DNA of 64,000 nucleotides, taken from NCBI GenBank assembly GCA_025738555.1, contig JAOVFP010000003.1:2294001-2358000 (forward strand), given 5' to 3'. Positions within the stretch are counted from its first letter, which is position 1. Each line of letters begins with the position of its first letter. The position numbers were made by a program, and so were the translations under genes. The DNA comes from Cyathus striatus (Eukaryota; Basidiomycota; Agaricomycetes; Agaricales; Nidulariaceae). Shown one piece after another: positions 1-11,860 of this stretch. The notes beneath the pieces are model-generated. The model had not been told where the DNA came from and did not search any database. It worked only from the letters and a program-made list of their open reading frames with translations.

Positions 1-3000
1 GTCTTCTGATATGCAACTCCTGCACGATCTGTATTTTCAAGGCATGAAATTGCAGTTTGTAATGCATGTTGGTGACCAGAAGAAACACTCTCTCCTTTGC
101 TTGCATATTTTGCTGCATATGAAACAACAGCCTCATGATTAATTACTGGACGACAATCAATATTAGCTCGCCAACTCAAGATAAACCCAACATTGTATGG
201 ATTTAGTATCTCATCATTGCGCTTGGGTTGATACTCTGCAAAATCTCGTCCAGGTTCTTTGCTGTATACAGATGCATTTCTACATTGTCTAGGAAATCCA
301 AATTGACAAAATATTTCACCTGTATCTTTTCTCTTTCTTTGACAATAAGAAGTGCATTTTGTATGATGCTGAAGATGATTCAGCATTTCAGCTAGTTCAC
401 GTTTGGTATCTTTTAGTGTGTTGAACAACCATGCTGATGGGTGTATATCAGCTGGTCGAAGATGTGGATCAGGATTCCAAGTGGAAATGTGATTATCCCA
501 AAAGTCAAGCCATTTCTGCATTTCTACAGGATTAGAAGTGTCCAATGTATCAACTGATGGTGCATCATTCAGCCACAAAAATCCATGAACATGACTGCTT
601 CCATGATGTTGCCATTCATAGCGCCACCAGAAATCTTTGACATTCCACTTGGGCTGAAGAAACATTTTGAAAAAGATCTCCCAACATTTTTGAAAGTAAT
701 AAGCAGCAATTGCTGGATTGTTATTGAGATTGTTCAGGCGTATGCGATAAGAATGAGCATTTTCTGGTTCTTCTGCATCATAATTTGACATATGCTGGTG
801 TAGATCTGGCCACTGTATATCAGCTGAAGAAGCAGTAATAAACAAATGAGGTGTGCCACATTCTGGAGAGCGAATTTGTGAAATAAGATCTCTTTGAGCT
901 TTGTGCCAGAAGGGTTTTGATCCTTGAAGCTTTTCTGCAGCATGAGATAAACGATTTATGAGTCCATGAGCTTCATTATTATTCAACATCTCTCTGATAT
1001 CCTCAACAGAAAGTTGACGATCATCTTTGTGAGTTGTTAAGTAGCATGAAGATGCTTTTTTAGCTGCTTGTCGCATAATAGTATTGAGTGACCAGTAGCG
1101 AAATCTAGGGTGACATGCAAATTGACCACCTTTGTAGCATATCAAATGTGCAGCCCATTCAGCCATAGTTACTTTCTTATCACGAGATGCGTAGTAGTCA
1201 GCTTTTCCAGTAGGAAATAATGTAGGAAATGCATCAATAGCAATCTTTTCTGCAGTGTATTCATTGATTGGAGTTCCATGAATACATGGAAAAGTTAGAA
1301 TTATATCACTATTGCTATGCATTGCTGCCATTCTAAGTTGATCCATCTCAGTTTGTGCTACTTGTACCTGAGGTACAAAACCACATGAAAATAGAGGCTG
1401 TGGTGGATTATTTTCAGAATTATCTGAATCTGCTTGTGGAGGGCCCAGATCTTCTGGGAGATCAGGCATATCTTCTACATGAAGAGTGTGAACACGAGTG
1501 TGTACAGAAGCATCATCAGGCAGCTGATCCAATGCATTTTGATCAATTTGAATCAAATTTGATTGAAATGTAGGATGATGATGAGTTAGAAACTCCAACC
1601 AGTCTCGAATGACTGCTCTGCATACACAGAAATCCTTATAGATTTCATTATTTGTTCCCTCTTCAACACCACAACGACGCATAATGATGACATCACAATC
1701 TTCAGGTAGTAGAGGAAGACATGTGTATAAGGTAAGAGTATCACATGGAAAGTTGCAGATATGCCCAGTATATTTAAATTGCCCTCCACGTACTTGCCAC
1801 AATTGAATAATAGCATGAATAGGAGATATTAACATCTCTTCCATTTGTGTTAAAGGTTGAAGTCCAGGATTAAGTGTGAATGCATCAGAACCTGGATCCA
1901 TTGCATTGGTAGTTTGAAATTTGGTATTATTTTGACATTTGGAGCATATGCCATTTTTGAGATTCAAATCAAACCATTCTTCATTACATGCTGTACAGAT
2001 CTCCAAATTGATTTTCATAATTTCTTCCCAGAAATTTTGCAATAATGCTTTATCCTCAATGGATACAGCAGGTTCTGATAGTGGAGAAGGTGGTCGTAGT
2101 GGAGGGTTTTCAAAGTGCTCCTGTACTGCAGGTTCCAATAATGGTGAATGTGGTTGTGGAAGGTTTTCAAAGTGCTCTGGTATTTCAGGCTCATGAATTT
2201 GATGTTCCAAGTCATTAGCTACAGCTTGAGCAATTCATTGCTGATTCAAATGTGCATTGCGCTCTCATCTTTTTGTTCTGCATTGTTCACAAGTTTGCCT
2301 TTCTCCAAAATCAACTTCCTGAATCCAATGTTTACCTGAGGTGCACCAAAGTCAATTTGGATCAAATGGATGTATTTCACATGCAACAGAGCCTACAACA
2401 TGTCTCTGCCGGAATTGCTGTTGAGGTGCTATTGGAGGTAGTGGAGCTGGTAATGGAGCTGGTACTGGATCTGGCAATGGATCTGGTAATGGGTTTGGTA
2501 ATAGATCTGGTAGTGGGGCTGGTAGTGGGGTTGGTGAGGGGTCTGGTAGTTGAGCTGGTAATGGAGTTGGTAAAGGATCTGGTAACCGAGCTGGTAGTTG
2601 TGGTGATGGAGCATGTGATAAATAAGATAATGGCATAGGTGATGGTGAAGGAGCAAGTGATTGTGGAGGTAGTGGAGGTGAAGAGTACCCCATAAAAAGA
2701 TCTTCTGAAGACTGTGAATGAGGAGCAAATAGGCATCTAGGTTGAGAGATCAAATCTTCATCAGAGGCCAAGTCCATATCATCCAAATCTAATTGACTAG
2801 ATTGCAGACAAGTAGCAGTTGGAGAATGCAGTGGAAAAGCAATACGAGTTCTTTTATTATGCTCTTCCCGGGTTGCAGGAGTGGCAGGTGTACGCTGTGA
2901 GTATGAATGGCCTGTTCCACTTTGTGGAGTAGAGGGAACTGTAGTTCAAGTTTTAAATATTACAAAATATATTAGCAATAATTAAACAATCTACCATTAT

Positions 3001-3118
3001 TATGCTGATTTTCAGGAGTAAACAATGGTTGAGGTGGCTGCAGAATTTGAGAGAGAGTTCTAGGATTCTCTGGAGTTGTAAGAGGTATGTGAGATGGACC
3101 AGAATTAGACTGAGACAT
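1..3118 (-). pseudogene. Helitron Rep/helicase protein, N-terminal half (three in-frame TGA; runs off left edge)
   Basis: Rolling-circle (HUH) Helitron transposase, partial. Exon 1 runs 3118 to 2995 (starts MSQSNSGPSHIPL); a 56-bp GT-AG intron (2994-2939) precedes a frame that stays open from 2234 to the window edge. Order: Pro-rich low-complexity repeats (about 2640-2440), a cysteine segment (CTSGKHW, CEQC), a DUF6570-like domain (CSKCQN, EEMLISP; about 1960-1560), then Helitron_like_N. The Rep motifs are visible: HLFITASSADIQWPDL (about 850), the HUH-type SSHVHGFLW (about 585) and the two-tyrosine motif YAAKYASK (about 105). The helicase lies beyond the left edge. Three premature TGA codons (2352-2354, 2265-2267, 2235-2237) break the N-terminal part; all could come from CGA. 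The first break also bounds the Pro-rich reading frame at 2786-2352. Helitron identity is secure; activity in trans is unlikely from this copy. Confidence 0.88.
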
Positions 3119-3752
3119 TATTAAAGATCTAGAAAAAATCTTGAGAAATGGCTGTTGTAAGTAAATCTTGATTCTTGAGTATTTAAATTGCAACAGGGTT
3201 GAACCTGTGTTCTTTATTATGTAGCCAAGAGAATTCACCTGAAGAAATCACCGCAAGACAGCCTGCTGTGGAATTATAAATTCCAGTGCTTATTGACACC
3301 TCTTTATCACCCCTTTTCTGGATAGACAGGTGGAAGTGATGGTGAGAGTGTAGTAAAAGGTACTTAAGCACCAGCAATGACCATGGAGTGAGAGAGGTCC
3401 AGGCAAATCCAATTCAATAGAATGGAAATGCTTTTAGGCAATAGCAAACTGAGGCTATGCAGGTAGACTTCACAACTCTGTAGGCTTGTTCTATTCAGGT
3501 TTCAACTCTTAATTACTAATAAAGCCAGAAATTGCACAACAGAAACTAAAAAGAAGTCCTATACTGATAGAATGATGAAATGTAGAGAATGAGAAAAGCT
3601 ATTGACAGCGGGCAGACATCTGTTGATGATGGGAATGTGTGCAGTACATAAGGTTTGATAGGATTAGAATTTGTGGTTTGCGCGGGAAAAATCCGAAGAG
3701 CCAGCGCTGACTAATGCTGGCAGTTAATGCGTCACCAGAATGGCAGAGCAAG

Positions 3753-4190
3753 AGCTGACTAATGCACCGCGCATGCACAGCCACTACGCATTTTGGGTCC
3801 CCAGTGGTGCTGACTAACGCACCGCGCATGCACAGCCACTACGCATTTTGGGTCCCCAGAGCTGCTGACTAACATTCCGCGCATGCACAGCCACTACGCA
3901 TTTTGGATCCCCAGAGCTGCTGACTAACGCACCGCGCATGCACAGCCACTACGCATTTTGGGTCCCCAGAGCTGCTGACTAACATTCCGCGCATGCACAG
4001 CCACTACGCATTTTGGATCCCCAGAGCTGCTGACTAACGAAATTCCGTGCATGCACAGCCACTACGCATTTTGGGTCTCCAGAGGTGCTGACTAACGTTC
4101 CGCGCATGCACAGCCACTACGCATTTTGGATCCCCAGAGCTGCTGACTAACGAAATTCCGTGCATGCACAGCCACTATGCATTTTGGATC
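3753..4190. repeat. Minisatellite, about 8 copies of a ~56-bp unit
   Basis: Units share GCTGACTAAC, then CCGCGCATGCACAGCCAC, then TACGCATTTTGG and a CCCCAGAG linker. Unit starts recur at about 3753, 3809, 3864 and onward to 4175. Two subtypes alternate (CGCACCGCGC against CATTCCGCGC or CGAAATTCCGTGC). The unit holds the dyad GCATGC. It lies 5' of the Helitron gene, so it may be the Helitron 5' subterminal region, but no TC terminus was identified. Confidence 0.9.
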
Positions 4191-4493
4191 ACTAACGCAA
4201 ACAAATAGGGAGAGCAAGCTCTCCCAATAACAGTGACCCCATGGAGAATGATCTCTTAAAAAAAGAATAATGCTATTGTTTATATTATCATGGTCTAAGA
4301 AAGAAAATGTGTGGGCAGGTGCTGTTGGGCAGCATGGTGGTGAGGAAAGGATACTGGAGGAAATAGCTATATATAGGCTAGACAAAACTGGAAGGAGACG
4401 GCCCATAGCAGCGCAATGCATTTGGAAGGGTGTCAGCTTCTTACCATAGATCTGAGATGGGTATCCTTCCAATTAGGGACGCCGGCAGTGGTT

Positions 4494-4590
4494 ACACTAA
4501 TTACTGTCGCTGATACATCACTCTATAGCACTACTGTAAATGATACATCACAGGTTTACACTAATTACTGCAAGTGATACATCAAAACCA
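4494..4590. repeat. Short repeat cluster (ACTAATTACTG / TGATACATCA)
   Basis: TACACTAATTACTG occurs twice and TGATACATCA three times within 100 bp. Function unknown; it could be a transposon subterminal region between the Helitron and the NACHT-like gene. Confidence 0.6.
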
Positions 4591-4739
4591 CGGTATTGCC
4601 TGGTATTAGTACACGAACGAGTTCACGCATTATTTGGTTGGTCCGGATTGTTTGCTGCTACGCGTCAAAATTGTTGGATATTGTGCAGTTTGTGTAATTG
4701 AAGACTCATTGGGGTGTACGGAGTTTGGAAGAATGTTAA

Positions 4740-5209
4740 CATGGTGCATACGCACGGACATTATGACATAGACGATCAAGGCGAGATATAATTAGTTGCT
4801 GTACAATCATGGTGACCGAGACATAAATTTCTCATGTCTCACAAAAATAGTTACAATATCATAATGATATGTATCATTAGACCATCCTGAAATGATGAGA
4901 TTACTAACATTCAATACTATAAAGACCCACCTTGAACCATCATGTCATGTCCAATCATTTCCCCAGATAAGACTAACACACTGCACTACGAGATCAAAGT
5001 TCAGAACATCAAATTGTGCGTCTAAATTGGTTCGAGTGGTATTCTCTTCATTACTAATGATTTTTGAAGTAAAATGCTTGATATCATTGTTGAAGGTGCA
5101 TCTTGTAAGTATGTTATCCATTATGATCAGGTTTACAGTTATTTGAATAGCTGTCGGACTCACTGGTTTACCCAAATCCTGCTTAAAGCATACGACAAGA
5201 GCGTTCGGA
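4740..5209 (+). promoter_or_regulatory. Upstream region of NACHT-like gene A, with TATA-like box
   Basis: A block starting near GATATAATTA (about 4785) and containing CTATAAAG at 4917-4924 is conserved upstream of gene B (46865-47280, CTATAAAG at 47005-47012). Its start recurs at 63885-64000. The TATA-like box is about 290 bp before the ATG, so either a long 5' UTR or an unseen upstream exon is possible. Conservation shows common descent of the segment; promoter function is inferred. Confidence 0.5.
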
Positions 5210-8200
5210 ATGGCAACTTACACTGTCACTATCTCGGTAGATGACAAGGTTATGTTAACTTGTGACTTTCCTGCAAACAATATAACACGAAAGAAATTGC
5301 CAATAAGCAATACAACTGGAGAAAATTCAAAATCAGATTTAGAACGAAAGTTTGGGTGGTTTGTTTCAGGGCTCATTATACTTTCTTTTCCAAAAAGAGC
5401 TAATTCCTGATAATTTAGCAAAATAATGAAGACATCAAAAATAAATATCAAAATTGATTGCAAGCATAATCACTTGTACGACCCACATGAAATATCTACA
5501 ATGGAAATTAAAGATATAGCGAAAAAGTTGCAATTAAACTCAGGTATGTCTGTTAAAAACTTATTGGACATGTAATAACCGTGGCTGTATTGAGAAGAAA
5601 CCATTATATCTTTGGATTATGTATCAAAGAAGAACTTGAAGGAGTCTGGCACACTCATTTTAAATGTGTCTCGGATATCAAGCTCAGCTGAACTTACTTG
5701 CTTTGGGCTGTGGACCTCTGAGAGGAAGTGCTTATACACTGTAGATGATTTGAAAAGCCTGGGAATTGTATCACAAATTTTAACAAGTGAGACTGGTCTA
5801 CAGTGTCCAGAATGGGTCAATTTTTTGGGATCAATGGGAAGTTTACTGAAAGTTGCCGAGCATATTGCAGAGGTAACTACAATATTAATCATTCATATTT
5901 ATATGTACTCACTCACAACAATTATGTTAGATTGACAAACATGCAAAATTAGCTCTTTCAGCTGCTGAAGTGGCATTTGAGGTAAAAAATGTTCTGAATT
6001 GTGTCTGCAAGCTCACCCTATAGTTATGTAGATTTTTATGAAACAAAAAGAACGTGATAAGCGAGTACTTGGATTAATACAGGTTATGGCTAACTTGTAT
6101 CAAATGATCTTGGACTCTGATCCCTTGGTGAAATGTCAAACATTATGTGGGTCAATCAACGACCTGATAGCACTGATACGAGAATGTGCATATTTTATTG
6201 CACAGTATGTGAAAACAGGACCATTTGGTATGCACTATTTCATACATGTTGTGACTGAAAAAACTAATATAGCATGCAGCACAGCGCATGATTGTGAATG
6301 CGATCTCCTATGCTGATGATATGATTTCTCAATTTGAAAAACAATTTTTCATTCTCAAAGAAATATTCTTTACTGGAGTTATATTATCTATTGGTCAGAT
6401 GAATATACGAATGCTGGAGAAACTTGACAGAATTGATGATAAATTAGATCGACTAGGTAAGCCTAAAGTATTTACAACATGGTCAAATGTATTCTAATTT
6501 TTCTATGTTAGTTGAAATGCTACAACTTCCTGTACTTGGAAGATCTTGGAACAGGTTGGATGGCTGTATAGAAAGTATTCAAGAACCAATTCTAAACAAG
6601 ATATACAAATGGGGTGCAAGCATCAATCATGAAATTCCCAATATTTTTCTTTTGCTTGGAGTCTCAAAACTCGCAAAAACTGCTATTTCACATACAGTAG
6701 CCAGTTATTTTGATGAGCAGGGCCGTCTTGGGGCAACCATTTTTTTTGACTCATACAGCTCAACTTGCCGGAATTTCTTTCCTTCCATTATCCGTGAACT
6801 CTCCAGATACCATCCAGCAATATATGAGAAGGTGACTGCAGGTCTGAACAAAAATCCTAAATTTCTACATGATCCACATATTCGACAATTTGAATTTCTT
6901 CAATCTCAAGTATTTGAATGCCTTACCCTGATTGGTCCTACAGTCATAATTGTGGATAGTCTGGATAAATGTATTGACAGAGACACTCTGAGTTTACTTG
7001 ACCCACTCTTTAAATTTCCTTCAAATATACGGTTAATGATTACTTCAGAACCTGTAGATAATATTTTGTCAGCATTTCCTGCTGGAACATGTGTTCTCCA
7101 TAAAATGACACAACAAGAGGATGATGACCTATGGGGAAGCTTGGAGTTGTACATTTCTGGATTTCTTACTATTTTGCAGTACTCACGACCAAAGCTATTC
7201 ATACATCACTCATGTAAAGAAATTGTGAAAGAAGTTTATCTGAAGAGCCTTGGAACTAATGTACTTGCTCAAGCAATTTTAGAATTCATTGCAACAACAG
7301 AGGATGAAACTTCAGTAAAATTTGTAGACCAACTATTCACATTACATCACCCAAGGCATATAGTTGGAGCTAGAGAACTCATCAGAACATGTATAGAATC
7401 AAATTTGAAAGTAGAAAATTTTTCTGATATAGAGTGCCTGGGGAAATGGACAAGCAAACTTGATAAATCAATCAAATGTCTTGCAAATTGTCATTACATT
7501 CAACAAATAAAAAATGATCAGGTTAATATACAGAATTATTTGGCAGTGATTAGAGAAGATTTAGACATACTTGCAAAGCTCAAAATGTCACAATGTATAC
7601 TGTCGATATATTGTTGCATTTCAGATGTACTAAAGCTAGTGTCATTGATAAAACACACAGAGCACTTCACATGGTTGTACAATGAATGTGTATCCAGTGC
7701 AGTATACTGTATACTTACCTGCAAATGCTCATGTGCACCAGAAGTGATAAATCATGAAAATAAATCTACTATTGAATACCTCCTCAGCAATCATCAGAGA
7801 AATTGCATTCATAAAGCTCCTCCTGATGGGGTATCTGAAATATTATGGGCCCTTCAATGCCATCATAAGATATTACATACTTACAATGGCAATAATATTT
7901 TTCCTAATGATCACACACTAGTGTTTCTTACTTTGCCTCTCCAACATTCTGGATTATCAAATTCCACAGACAAGATCACCCTTCTACAAATTCATTATTA
8001 TATCTGTGTAAGTTAAATTTCACCTCTTCTGTTAACTAAAGTATTCATATTATGTTAAGAATATATCAGATGTACAGCTCAAAGCAGTGATTTACCAAGC
8101 TAGAACAGGATATGGAAAAAACATGCTTGAAGAAATGCAGATCAACCTTAGTAATACACCTTATGGTATTGATCCTTATAGTGAATATCTGAATGAAGAT

Positions 8201-8604
8201 AAGGATGTTCAAGTTGTTGAAAATCCACTAACAGGGGATGTGTTCTGGTTTGTCAAGAACATACCACCCAGTGGTGGTGAATTCAAGTCAAATGATATTT
8301 TCTGGTTTAACAGCCCAACCCCTTCTAGTAATAATGTCACACAAGATACCTTTGATAATGCTGTGACAGAGAGATGGGGAATTGGGTTTGTAAATTCTTT
8401 GCTTCTTGGTGACCACATTGCTATCATTGCTAAATCAGAGGTTGGTGGTTATTTTGGTGAATATTATGTGTTGTCTCACTATATCATTCTTTTCAGGATA
8501 TATATGAAATTAAAATGGAAGTTACACTGTACACAGATGTACAGGAGAAATGTTCTCTGACTAATGAACAAAGAGAAAACAAATACTTATCCTTTTATTA
8601 CTGA
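5210..8604 (+). CDS. NACHT-like STAND protein, copy A (9 exons, ~986 aa)
   Basis: Exons by GT-AG and frame: 5210-5358, 5419-5543, 5595-5872, 5931-5981, 6032-6227, 6280-6456, 6512-8007, 8060-8440, 8497-8604. N-terminal ~185 residues are beta-rich, possibly C2-like (MATYTVTISV). A helical segment follows (QKERDKRVLGLIQVM, ECAYFIAQY) like the region before NACHT in basidiomycete NLR-type proteins. The NACHT-like core starts near residue 365: P-loop GVSKLAKT (375-382; the usual G before K is A), then GRLGATIFF, Walker B VIIVDSLDKC (about 471-480; K where E is usual) and MITSEP where TSRP is usual. No WD40, ankyrin or TPR repeats follow. The C-terminus is an uncharacterised domain (NPLTG, DIFWFN, GIGFVNSLLLGDHIAII). 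Exon plan matches gene B. The last donor is uncertain: 8441 gives a 56-bp intron, 8468 a 29-bp one. Likely an intracellular sensor or regulator; ligand unknown. Confidence 0.82.
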
Positions 8605-10560
8605 AGCTTGTCATGTTTAGCAAGTATTGTAGATATTAACTGTTTTATATAATGGGAATTTATAACTGCATTTGTGGATACCCCAAAAAAGAGCACAGGC
8701 AGAGGAACCAAACATGGGTTTGTAGAAGCTTTCCACCTCCAGGTAGCTCTTCATGTGTTACATACATCATATTAATAGATTGAGTTGATGCAAGGGTAGT
8801 GTAATTATACACTGTGGAGGAGGATGTTTGCTTGGCTATCCTCAACACAAAGAAATGTTGCGAGTTGATGGACATCTGTCCATCTGCCAGTTCTAGTGAG
8901 GTATGATTCAAGTTGAAATAGGGGAAACAAAAACCTGAGTTCAAGGAATGTACATATGACAGTTTAAGTAGCTAATGAATGTGGTATGTATGAGTAAGCA
9001 ACAGAAAGAATGAAATGTGGTACAATAATGAAAAACATGAGTTTCACATTGCAGGCAAACTGTGTGCTCTACAACATACACAGTCCTAACACAGGTTATA
9101 ATATGACAAACAGAGAAAATCACCTTGCTTGCCAAGGTACTCAGGTGAAAATAGGTTGCATTTTTTGACTATCATGTACACTGTCACATGGTCACATGTT
9201 CTAATTCTACTACTTCCTCTTGTTTGTCTCTTCCTTCAACCTTGGGTGCTTGAGATTCCTGCCAGCTTCCCCTCCCTATCTTTCTGGCCTAGTCTCCTTG
9301 TGGAAAACACACCATGAAATTACAGAATGCCCAGCTCTTCAGAAAATCTGTCCAATCTTCTTCCACCTAATATTGTCAGCCTCTGGTGTTACCTTTTCTT
9401 TCAATTATCAACTGTTAGCTCCAACCTCATACTGCCAGAGCATTGACAGGCTATTATAGCTGCCCCACCTGCTCAAATTTGTGTTCAACTATTCTCAGTA
9501 TAAGTATGTCATCCAACAGGCCTGTCATTTTCTGCAAGTTTCCTCAACTTCCTCATTCTCAGTTTTGATACACCTTAAAACTATTTAATGGTTAAATCTC
9601 TCTATTTTTTATATAATATTAGAACTCAGTATTAGTGTTGCACATTAGAGTACAAGAGCTGAGGTGAGTCCTCAGCTGCCAGCTATAATATATGTAATAT
9701 ACAAGTATGCTACTAAGGGAATGGGACATCTGAGAGCTGGGGTTGAGTCCTGCACTGCCAGCAGAAGTATCCATTTGACATATACTAAGGGATGAATACC
9801 AGATGTGTGTTATCTAATTACTAGAGTCCAAAAGACTATGTACATGCATCCAGCACTTGATTGAACCTTAGCTAAGGGAACACATTCTGTGCATTCCTGT
9901 CATGTAATTAAACATGAGGTGTTATAACTGTTATCTGTGAACCAGTTACTGTGGTTACACATAGCCTAGAACAAGTCATGTGACTTTGTACTTGGACTCT
10001 GAGAATATCCTGCTGTTGCTCTACCACATGGAATTCCACATGTATTACATGGCTCTGCATGGTCTATGTGTTGGAAACAACATTATGTTGTCATTTAGAG
10101 TATTCTAGAGTAGTTCTATTCCATATATAAGTAGTGTACAGCTTTATTTGTAAAATGTATATAAGGAGGGCAGGAATGAGAAGGAAAAAGAAGCACCATG
10201 GGAGAAATCCTAGGTTTCTTCCACTCTAGGAATGTAGTACATTGAAATAAAAATGAATCTGAACAGTATTTGAACTGAGTAATTTCATATTTGAGAGTAT
10301 TGAAGCTATAGTTTACTACCTTTATACTAGTTTATACATAATCTGTGTTATCTCTCCCTTGAACTTACAGCCTATGATTTGGAATGATTAGTTGAGTATT
10401 AAAAATTATATTAGTATTATTTAAATACAAGTCACAAATTCAGCACATCAGTTTGTACCTTTAGTGTATTGACCTTGATACCTGTCACCAGTATAGATAG
10501 CACATTACAATTTATTTGTTATTGTAATCATTAAATATCAATGTTTACACTCTCTATTCT
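8605..10560. other. No gene recognised; AT-rich, CpG-poor DNA
   Basis: Short frames here have no recognisable domain. The DNA has very few CpG dinucleotides, as expected of old methylated repeat DNA. Several GAGCTG/CAGCTG-containing phrases recur loosely around 9660-9760 (GAGGTGAGTCCTCAGCTGCCAG and GGTTGAGTCCTGCACTGCCAG), which may be a decayed short repeat. Confidence 0.6.
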
Positions 10561-10564
10561 TTAT

Positions 10565-10700
10565 TTATTCCCACTACCTTTTGGGGTAGTTGGGTTGTAG
10601 GGTGGTCTCAATTCCCCTATAAGGTGATTTTGGGATCTTGAATGGGATCTGAGTCTGATTGGCTGGAGCTCTGTGATAATCTGTGACTGATGATGTGTTC
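10565..10700 (-). repeat. Dispersed repeat R, copy 1
   Basis: The stretch from CCACTACCTTTTGGGGTAG to about GATGATGTGTT matches 34505-34650 in inverted orientation, including GGTGATTTTGGGATCTTGAA and GATCTGAGTCTGATTGG. Read on the minus strand, a weak frame (10828-10574) contains IPFKIPKSPYRGIETTLQPN, which looks like a degraded retroelement fragment but is not assignable. Confidence 0.75.
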
Positions 10701-10812
10701 ACTCTTGATTCACTCACCTCAGATCTTTCTTTTGCCCCCCTCCAGACTGCTAAAACCACTCTATTGTTCACAGGTAGGGGGCTGTCTTCCAAGCAATTTG
10801 TGAAAGTCACTG

Positions 10813-10840
10813 GGGAGGTGTCACACATGTGACACCTCCC
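10813..10840. repeat. Perfect 13-bp-arm hairpin
   Basis: GGGAGGTGTCACA and its exact reverse complement TGTGACACCTCCC are separated by 2 bp. It lies just beyond repeat R. CTAA occurs 7 bp further right (followed by T), so a Helitron-type 3' end (hairpin then CTRR) is possible but unproven. Confidence 0.6.
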
Positions 10841-10869
10841 TGATATACTAATCAGTAGCCTCCAGCAGC

Positions 10870-11317
10870 TTCATTGGCAGTTGTCATGTGAGTTGGACAT
10901 AATTTAAATACACCACTATTCTGAGTAAGTGATTACACACAAATAACTACTTTTTAAATAAGTATGAGAATGTGTTCCCAGGGAATTTTGCATGTTGTAA
11001 TGAAACAAATGCAATACTGAAATATAAAACAAACATAATGCACTTATTAACACTTGTATTGTTTGAAAAGACTTGATTGGAGTTATGAATAAATTGAGCT
11101 TTGAAAACTTGGTGAGATACTAAGGTTGGTACAAGTCCTAGTGGTTTTGCAAATTAAATGAATATTTGAGGTCCAAATGTTCTTGAGCCTAAGAACTCTT
11201 CAGGAGATCTGATTGAAGGGGTCAGGCTCAAGCCAGCTACAAGAGACTGTTGTGAAAGTGGTAAATAAACTAGAATATAACCAAAAAAAAAAAAAAGATG
11301 GAGAGAGGGGATTAAAA
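10870..11317. other. No feature recognised
   Basis: AT-rich sequence with no domain-bearing frame, ending in a 14-A run (about 11282-11295). Confidence 0.6.
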
Positions 11318-11706
11318 AGGGGCTGCATACTTTTTGAGTTCTTGTCAAGTTTTTTGAGTTAAAGTTGAGTCTCACTTATGTTATAGTTGAGTTCTGCTAT
11401 TGAGCTCACTTAACTTTTTTGAGTCAAAGTTAAGTTACCTCAAGTGGCCATTTTCTTATTTCAAGTGGACTCAAGTTCCCCAATTTTTTTTGGCAAAAGT
11501 TGAGTTCCCTTGAGTAGACTTAAGTTTCTTGCTTTTTCAGTGAAAGTTGAGTTCTCTTGAGTAAACTTAAGTTCTGCACTTATTTTTTTTTGAGTGAAAG
11601 TTGAGTTCCCTCAGATCAAGTTAAGTTACTACCTTATATTTTTCCAGTGAAAGTCGAGTTCTTAAGTTCCATTCGAGTTATTGGTAACTCAAAAAGTTGA
11701 CAGCCC
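11318..11706. mobile_element. MITE-like element built of ACTCAA/TTGAGT repeats
   Basis: Left end GGGGCTGCATACTTTTTGAGTT and the reverse complement of the right end (GGGCTGTCAACTTTTTGAGTT) form imperfect ~21-bp TIRs. The interior is a degenerate array of AAAGTTGAGTTCC-type units. The same right end (AAAAGTTGACAGCC) recurs near 14480. No clear target-site duplication is visible. Confidence 0.5.
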
Positions 11707-11860
11707 ATAATTTACAGGAGCCATACATCACAGTTTATGGTATTGCCTGGCAAGTTAAAGTTAAATTCTTCACTAATTTTCTTTGGTAAAAGTCGTGTTC
11801 CCTCAAGTTATATCAAGTTCCTATCAGGTGTAAGTCAAGTTCCGAATATTCAAGTTTAAA
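11707..11860. repeat. Further AGTTGAGTTCC-type repeat units
   Basis: Degenerate units continue beyond the inverted-repeat pair (AAAGTCGTGTTCCCTCAAGTT, TAAGTCAAGTTCC). Confidence 0.5.

Noticed and set aside
2252..2638. Plus-strand Val/Leu-repeat frame and extra minus-strand frames
   Set aside because: Frame shadows of the Pro-rich repeat of the Helitron protein.
3753..4190. CRISPR array
   Set aside because: Units are contiguous minisatellite repeats without unique spacers, in a eukaryotic genome.
4945..5463. Minus-strand frames opposite exon 1 of gene A
   Set aside because: Differences between copies A and B fall mainly at third positions of the plus frame, and the minus frame has a stop in copy B.
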